From contig NZ_LJJE01000096.1 of the NCBI RefSeq assembly GCF_001854765.1, forward strand, positions 1 through 33,011: DNA of 33,011 nt, written 5' to 3'. The position numbers and the translations under genes were made by a program. Shown here piece by piece: positions 27,869 through 33,011 of this stretch. The notes under the pieces were generated by a model. It was given only the letters and a program-made list of their open reading frames with translations. It searched no databases and was not told where the DNA came from. The stretch is from Vibrio sonorensis (GTDB lineage Bacteria > Pseudomonadota > Gammaproteobacteria > Enterobacterales > Vibrionaceae). The stretch's first letter is position 1. Every line of letters begins with the position of its first letter.

Positions 27869-28039
27869 AGTGGTATCTCCATTTTCAGGAGCAGACTAAC
27901 AACTGCGCTAGGAAAGCAATATTTCGGATTTCTTAACCCACTTAAGCTCTGGTTATCTCATCAACTTTTGGCGGCCAAGGTTTACTCTTTTTCACTATTC
28001 ACATATTTTATTAATTAAACCTTCGACCTAAAAATACTT

Positions 28040-28954
28040 ATGTATCATCAAGTTCCACCAATGAATGCCATGGTAGCGTTCGACGCTGTTGTAAAAACCG
28101 GTTCCGTTTCTGCTGCAGCGCAAATGCTTAATATTTCATCTCCAGCCGTTAGCCAACGCATAAAATCATTGGAAGCTTGGTTTTCTTGTCCACTGTTTTC
28201 TCGCAAACACGGAAAACTGGTTTTAACTGAACAAGGCAAAACACTCGCTGATTCAAGTAGTAAAGCTTTTGACCAACTCTTCAGTACCAGTCGAAAAATG
28301 AAAGAGAAGGTCTCCAGCGATGATATAACCATCAGTGTTCTCCCCTCTTTCGCTTACCTGTGCTTAATGGACAAACTCAATGCCTTTTTAACGGCTTACC
28401 CTCACATTAACGTGCACATTGAGACCACAACACGCCGTTCAGATTTTCGCTCTCAGCACATCGATTTATCAATTCGTTACAGTTTTCGCGAAGAGCCTGA
28501 AGGATTAAAAATGACCAAGTTTGCCGAAGAAGTGGTTTTCCCCTGTGCAAGCCCTGATTTGATTGAAAGGTTGGGAACTGTTGATATACAAGAGCTGATC
28601 GCTGGCTCAGCGCTTATAATGGATTCATGTCCAGAGATGCTTAATGTAAAACCCGGTTGGCCTCAATGGTTTTCCGCCTTTATCCCTGAAGCTTCAATCG
28701 AAGGAATGCGAAAGGTGAGCTTCCATCACAGCCACTTTGAAATTGACAGCGCCATTAAAGGACAAGGAGTCGTTTTAGCCAGAAGTAGACTCGCGCGACA
28801 AGCAATAGAATCAGGTCAACTTATACGACTAAGCGACGATCATCTGCCCATATCCGCCAGTTACTATCTTGTAGAACGCAAAGGTGTACCCCTTAAACCC
28901 AATGCCAGAGAGTTTGCAAAGTGGTTTTTAGACACGTTTTCTGAGTACGATTAA
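28040..28954 (+). CDS. LysR-family transcriptional regulator
   Basis: A 304-residue protein of normal length. The N-terminal winged helix (MNAMVAFDAVVKTGSVSAAAQMLNISSPAVSQRIKSLEAWFSCPLFSR) is followed by a substrate-binding domain. The PPMNAMVAFDAV start and the W/F pattern resemble the GcvA-like branch. It is divergent from the EamA transporter across a 171-base region, the common layout for a LysR regulator and its target. No strong ribosome site precedes the start, and Met8 is an alternative. Confidence 0.92.
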   Translation: MYHQVPPMNAMVAFDAVVKTGSVSAAAQMLNISSPAVSQRIKSLEAWFSCPLFSRKHGKLVLTEQGKTLADSSSKAFDQLFSTSRKMKEKVSSDDITISVLPSFAYLCLMDKLNAFLTAYPHINVHIETTTRRSDFRSQHIDLSIRYSFREEPEGLKMTKFAEEVVFPCASPDLIERLGTVDIQELIAGSALIMDSCPEMLNVKPGWPQWFSAFIPEASIEGMRKVSFHHSHFEIDSAIKGQGVVLARSRLARQAIESGQLIRLSDDHLPISASYYLVERKGVPLKPNAREFAKWFLDTFSEYD

Positions 28955-29152
28955 TCCCGCTGTTTCATAAATACGTGAAGCATAAATAAGATATTGATTG
29001 ATAAACACATTAATGATTTATTTTGTCACAAAGTGTCACATAACAACCGTCAAACGGTACAAAAATAGAGTCCACTATCTTCTAACATTAATTGATGGCA
29101 TAGGAACGCGTTAACCCCTGTGCAATGTTAGTTTTGAACAAGGGCTACCAAA

Positions 29153-29608
29153 ATGTATTACTGGAACACTCATCAATTAGCTCGGGATATTAAGAGCAAT
29201 CGTGTTTCCGCACCGGAATGGAAACACTACTTTATCGGCGTGACACTGTTAGGGACTGTCACTTGGTACGTCAGTTTCATTTCGACCAACACATCAACCC
29301 TTGGCGTTTTATACGAACTTGCCATTAGCATCATCATATTTTTATGGGGTATACAAAAAACCTACCTAACAAACTTAGGAGACGACGGTTTTGATTACGT
29401 TTGTCGCATGATTGCATTGGCTTTTCCTTTGTATTTCAAGGCAATGGTCTACTTAGCCATTTTTATAACGTCAATTGAGTTTACCGTTGGAGTTATGTCC
29501 TTTTCTTCCCACACCATAGAATGGCTATACACTACAATAGCCCTATCGATCCAAGCGATGATATTCATTCGAATTGACTACCATTTGGCCTTTATTAATA
29601 ATCCATAA
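29153..29608 (+). CDS. Small integral membrane protein of unknown function
   Basis: A 151-residue protein with four likely membrane helices (YFIGVTLLGTVTWYVSFIS, LGVLYELAISIIIFLWGI, FPLYFKAMVYLAIFITSIEF, LYTTIALSIQAMIFIRI). I recognise no family. AAGGG lies about 7 bases before ATG 29153. It stands alone with 198 bases upstream and 179 bases before the CSS-EAL gene. A pair of TGTCACA words ten bases apart lies about 115 bases upstream. Confidence 0.8.
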   Translation: MYYWNTHQLARDIKSNRVSAPEWKHYFIGVTLLGTVTWYVSFISTNTSTLGVLYELAISIIIFLWGIQKTYLTNLGDDGFDYVCRMIALAFPLYFKAMVYLAIFITSIEFTVGVMSFSSHTIEWLYTTIALSIQAMIFIRIDYHLAFINNP

Positions 29609-29787
29609 GAATTACTTACATATTATGCAAAAATAGTTACTAACTCGTTTTTTAGTACAACTCACTGTAAAATCAACACCTTAGAATACACAATTAATGA
29701 GACTAGCACGTCATTTCCACCTCATTTAATTAACATTTACATTTCTTCACTTATACTGGAGCTCACTAACCCTTATGTTGTTGAACC

Positions 29788-31324
29788 ATGAAGGATTATG
29801 ACTCTAAAACTATAGCGTCACATTCGACGTTGACCTTGATTGCCATTCTCGTGGTTCCTATTGTTATTGTTTTGGCTGCATCCGTTTATTATGCGTGTCA
29901 AGGAATAAAACAAAATCTAGCGACCTATGCTCAGAGTTATGTGGTTCGACTAGACGAAATGATTTTCGAATTACATCGAGAAAATTTAGGTGTTTTAAAA
30001 GGCGAACAAGGTTGTGGCCGACTCGAGCAAGAACAACTGTTTGAGAGCCAGTTTAGAGAACTCATTTTAGCCCAAAACCAAATCGCCATTTGTTCGTCCC
30101 GCCGTGGACAAATTTCTTATGACCTATCTTCCCTTGTTGAAAACCACACGGGTTCGCGCACTACCCTTCTTTACGATATTAATAACGATCCGCAGCAGCG
30201 TACCCTGATCGTTATGAATGGTAAAAGCGGTAAGACAGACACTCATGTTTTAGCCATTGTAGACAAAGGTTACCTTATCGATCGACTGGGCCTATTTTCC
30301 AATAGCAAACTAAAAGCAGTCACGGTTCAATTTGGCGACAAAGTATATCCTGTTGAAAATAGTATGCAGCCAGATACCCTGTACTACATACAAACGTCTA
30401 AGCATTACGGTTATCAACTGCTCGTACAAGCCAGCAGTGAGTACATTAAATCTCATACTATCTATACCGCTCTAACTAGCTTGCCGTTTTCTATCTTTGT
30501 ATCGGTAATGATTTTGCTTTCTGGTAAATTTTTAAAACATCGGGACAGCCTAGCCGACGACTTGAAAAAAGGAATAGGAAGAGGCGAACTATTTTTAGTT
30601 TACCAACCATCATTCACGGAGACACGCGACAGATAGCAGGGATAGAAGCCCTTGTTCGTTGGCAACATCCAAAGCTTGGGCTGATCAGCCCGCCGTGTTT
30701 ATTCCCATTGCGGAACGAGAGCAACTGATCAATACACTTACCGACTATGTGCTTAGCAGAGTACTAAAAGACTTGGCTTTGCAAGCCCGTGATGAACCCA
30801 TTCACGTTGCGGTAAATATTCCGCCGTCATATTTACATGAAGCTGAAAACCGCGACAATCTACTGCATTATCGCAATCAGTTGAAGAACTTCGGCTACTT
30901 GCTCAGTGTTGAGCTTACGGAAAGACAGATCATTGATAACACCGCGCGAAGCACCTTAGAGCAGTTAAGGTTAGAAGAACTGCTTATCGCTATCGACGAC
31001 TTCGGGACTGGGCACACTTCCCTTTCGGTGATTCAAGACACCCAGTTTGACTACCTTAAAATAGACAAATGTTTTATCGATAGTATTGGCCTAGATACCG
31101 TTAACGCACCAGTGTTGAATACGATCGTAGATCTGGGCCACCGATTGGGGGTTCACATTGTTGCAGAAGGTGTGGAAACAGAGCAACAAGCCGACTATTT
31201 AACCGAAATCGGCGTAAGCCACCTGCAAGGCTTCTACTTCGCCAAACCTATGAAAGCACAAGCATTGCGCCATTTTGAAATTATAAATACCGAGCAAAAT
31301 CCTATTCCAATATTAGCGACTTAA
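29788..31324 (+). CDS. CSS-motif EAL-domain c-di-GMP phosphodiesterase, frame broken twice
   Basis: The N-terminal half has two membrane helices flanking a periplasmic CSS domain (YYACQGIKQN, GCGRLEQ, IAICSSRRG); in this family the cysteines are redox-sensitive through DsbA/DsbB. The frame breaks twice within about 80 bases. One added base near 30609 gives VYQPIIHGDTRQIAGIEALVRWQHPKLGLIS, and another near 30690 gives SPAVFIPIAEREQL, for a protein of about 512 residues. The EAL catalytic set is complete: EALVRW, VNIPP, ELTER, DDFGTG, YLKID, EGVETEQQ, QGFYFAKPM. It should hydrolyse c-di-GMP. Both breaks look like base-deletion errors. Confidence 0.88.
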
Positions 31325-31444
31325 ATAAGAAGCAGCTATCTGTAATAACTTTAATTACGTTAATAATAACGGTGACCTAAATTTAATTATTAGTGAAGGA
31401 AATACAATAAAGTATATATCTTCTATCTATCATGCTCGCACCCG

Positions 31445-32035
31445 TTAAATTTTGTATCTAACCCCTACATAGAAAGTAGAGAAATCTGTTGATACATCGT
31501 CTATTGAAGACATCATATATCTGTAACCTACACTACCTATGAAGTTATTGGCTTCATAACCCAATTCAACACCTAAACTTGTACCCAGACCGCTCTCTTC
31601 ACCAGACACGCTCTCATAACTGCTCTCTAAAGACGCCCCTAACTGATAATTACCTAGCCCCAATAACCCACCGACAAACCACCCGCTTCCATTCGGGAGA
31701 TAACGAGGCTTCAGGTTCAAAGAATAAGAAGACGCATCAATAGTAGCGTTGACATAGTAATATTCTGAGCCATTTCCACCGCTAGCATCACCCATATCAA
31801 AGTATTCGGCATCAATGTCTATTTTTGATTTATCTGACACTGAGAATGTATAACCCCCATTAAACGAATAGCCAACACCAAGATCAAGCGATGCTCCCAA
31901 AGCTTTTAGCTTTGGAAAACCGCCATGATATGCCCCTCCAACATACCAGTTCCCTTCATTGCGTTGCTCATTATCATCTGCATAGCAAGTCATGGAGAAT
32001 ATCGACAATAAAAAGAAACAAATTATTGATTTCAT
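31445..32035 (-). CDS. Outer-membrane beta-barrel protein (OmpX/opacity type)
   Basis: A 196-residue protein. The signal peptide MKSIICFFLLSIFSMTCYA is followed by NEGNWYVGGAYHG and alternating beta-strands, ending in FSTFYVGVRYKI with the hydrophobic C-terminal strand needed for barrel assembly. About eight strands are expected. There are no enzyme motifs. A strong ribosome site GGAGG lies 5 bases before ATG 32035. Its function is unknown; such porin-like proteins can act in stress or adhesion. Confidence 0.82.
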   Translation of the reverse strand: MKSIICFFLLSIFSMTCYADDNEQRNEGNWYVGGAYHGGFPKLKALGASLDLGVGYSFNGGYTFSVSDKSKIDIDAEYFDMGDASGGNGSEYYYVNATIDASSYSLNLKPRYLPNGSGWFVGGLLGLGNYQLGASLESSYESVSGEESGLGTSLGVELGYEANNFIGSVGYRYMMSSIDDVSTDFSTFYVGVRYKI

Positions 32036-32282
32036 ATAAACCTCCGTTAGTTATCCATATTTATCCATCTTTTAATTTTTTATTTAATGGAGATCTTAAA
32101 CATCAAAAGAACAACCTAATTGAATAATTTGGCGTAATGAACAATAAAGCTCTAGAAGAAAATCAAATTCCATGTTGTAAACACCCTCGTGCCCCTATAT
32201 TGTTTTACAATTCGCTCCAGCTTTACCAATCACGCCCGCAATAAAGCCTTGTCGGAATGAACCACCGCGAAGCTCGCTATCG

Positions 32283-32609
32283 TCATCGCTTGTATCCTAA
32301 CTGCTCCAACCTCATGAGTGCCTTGTATGTAAGAACAATGCTCGGAAGTATTATGAGTGCCATAACCAGAGGTATAGGTAAGATAAAGCAAAGCACTGTT
32401 GACGTTACCAATAGCAAGCCAGCACGCTTTTGATACCAAGGGTCTTTGCGGATGAGGAAGCGCATCGAGTGACTTGCTAAACCCCAAAGCATCCCTATCG
32501 CCATGATTAAAGCTACTGGTTCACCTGTTTCGAAAAAAGCGATAACAAATGGACATGCCAAAAACGGAACTGAATGTGTCACCATTTTAGGTTCGTAGAT
32601 AATATGCAT
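32283..32609 (-). CDS. Small membrane protein of unknown function
   Basis: A 108-residue protein with three to four hydrophobic segments (FLACPFVIAFF, PVALIMAIGMLWGLA, LLLVTSTVLCFILPIPLVMALIILPSIVLTY) and a basic C-terminus. No family is recognised. It begins two bases after the preceding gene's stop, with no clear ribosome site of its own, so it is translationally coupled to it. A short coupled membrane protein after a larger gene is a layout seen for immunity proteins, but nothing else supports that here. Confidence 0.65.
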   Translation of the reverse strand: MHIIYEPKMVTHSVPFLACPFVIAFFETGEPVALIMAIGMLWGLASHSMRFLIRKDPWYQKRAGLLLVTSTVLCFILPIPLVMALIILPSIVLTYKALMRLEQLGYKR

Positions 32610-32611
32610 CG

Positions 32612-33011
32612 CTAATCATCCAAACCGTTGTTTATCGCTTCATAAAACATAAAGCTCGACACTGAACCATAAGCATCGACCCCAACCCTCACTGGATATT
32701 TAAGTTTAAGTGGTAAAGCCTCAACAGCATGCTCGCCGATTGTATATACCCCTAGACTATGGATAGATTTTGCAGCTGAAGTCTCATCGAAACTATCTTC
32801 ATCAAAAGCATCAATGCCTACTGAAACTGCTGATAATGCTATAGAACCTACACCCAAGGCTCCAGCACAAGGTAGATTTCCATGCAGCAAGCACCCTGTA
32901 GCTCCTAAATCGGCCGCTGTTGAAAGTGAAGAGGTCACCTCCTTCCAATCTGTCGGTGGTCTAGCAGCATGTCGACGGTTCATCTCTTCTGCCCGAGCAG
33001 TATCGTTATAC
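32612..33011 (-). CDS. C-terminal part of an uncharacterised protein (runs off right edge)
   Basis: The frame stays open to the right edge (YNDTARAEEMNRRH...), and the first Met at 32983 has AGAAGAG directly against it with no spacer. The gene therefore probably starts outside the window and what is seen is its last 133 codons. A polar start is followed by a Gly/Ala-rich hydrophobic stretch (GATGCLLHGNLPCAGALGVGSIALSAVSVGIDAF) with two cysteines, then a mixed region ending YEAINNGLDD. I recognise no domain. The hydrophobic, glycine-rich tail recalls C-terminal regions of polymorphic toxins, but that is only a resemblance. Confidence 0.55.
   Translation of the reverse strand, partial: YNDTARAEEMNRRHAARPPTDWKEVTSSLSTAADLGATGCLLHGNLPCAGALGVGSIALSAVSVGIDAFDEDSFDETSAAKSIHSLGVYTIGEHAVEALPLKLKYPVRVGVDAYGSVSSFMFYEAINNGLDD

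Noticed and set aside
29638..29657. Possible terminator TACTAA...TTAGTA after the small membrane gene
   Set aside because: The stem is six A/T-rich pairs and the T run is in the loop, not after the stem.
32036..32282. Possible integron attC/VCR-type repeat near the right edge
   Set aside because: No conserved GTTRRRY core or inverted-repeat arms could be found, and there is no integrase or cassette array.

Overview
The window looks like a chromosomal segment of a marine Vibrio (Gammaproteobacteria). The grounds are moderate GC, a 2-methylcitrate cluster in the order GntR-prpB-prpC-acnD-prpF-prpE as I recall it from vibrios, a LapA-type adhesin with its own TolC and OmpA genes, a CSS-motif EAL protein, and a Tct tricarboxylate transporter. 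I see no rRNA, tRNA, CRISPR array, insertion sequence or integron.

Layout. Bases 1-3004: the 5' end of a giant adhesin (minus strand, running off the left edge) faces away from a TolC-family exporter and an OmpA-domain lipoprotein-like partner. Bases 3106-5567: a DUF2750 protein and a periplasmic-TPR diguanylate cyclase. Bases 5524-6914: queC and queE (queuosine precursor synthesis). Bases 7046-8955: a NUDIX-PAP2 fusion and a GNAT acetyltransferase. Bases 9021-17756: the complete propionate (2-methylcitrate) operon with its GntR regulator, three copies of one palindromic operator at the head, an intercistronic hairpin and a terminator at the end. Bases 17899-20154: a lipoprotein, an AraC regulator and a LysE exporter. 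Bases 20219-23365: a large HD-GYP sensor. Bases 23489-26967: a CRP-type site, the tctC-tctB-tctA transporter and structured non-coding RNA elements. Bases 26972-28954: a divergent EamA/LysR pair. Bases 29153-31324: a small membrane protein and a CSS-EAL phosphodiesterase. Bases 31445-33011: an outer-membrane barrel and two uncharacterised genes at the right edge.

Three cyclic-di-GMP enzymes (GGDEF, HD-GYP, EAL) share the window with an adhesin whose retention module carries a LapG-type cleavage motif. In the LapA system c-di-GMP controls LapG through LapD, so the output of these enzymes may affect this adhesin. LapD and LapG are not in the window.

Data quality matters here. Six otherwise normal genes (tolC-like, GGDEF, queE, acnD, tctA, EAL) are broken by nine frameshifts. 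Every one is repaired by adding a single base, nearly always in a short homopolymer. This pattern suggests deletion errors in the read or assembly rather than gene decay, and I annotate these genes as single reading units.
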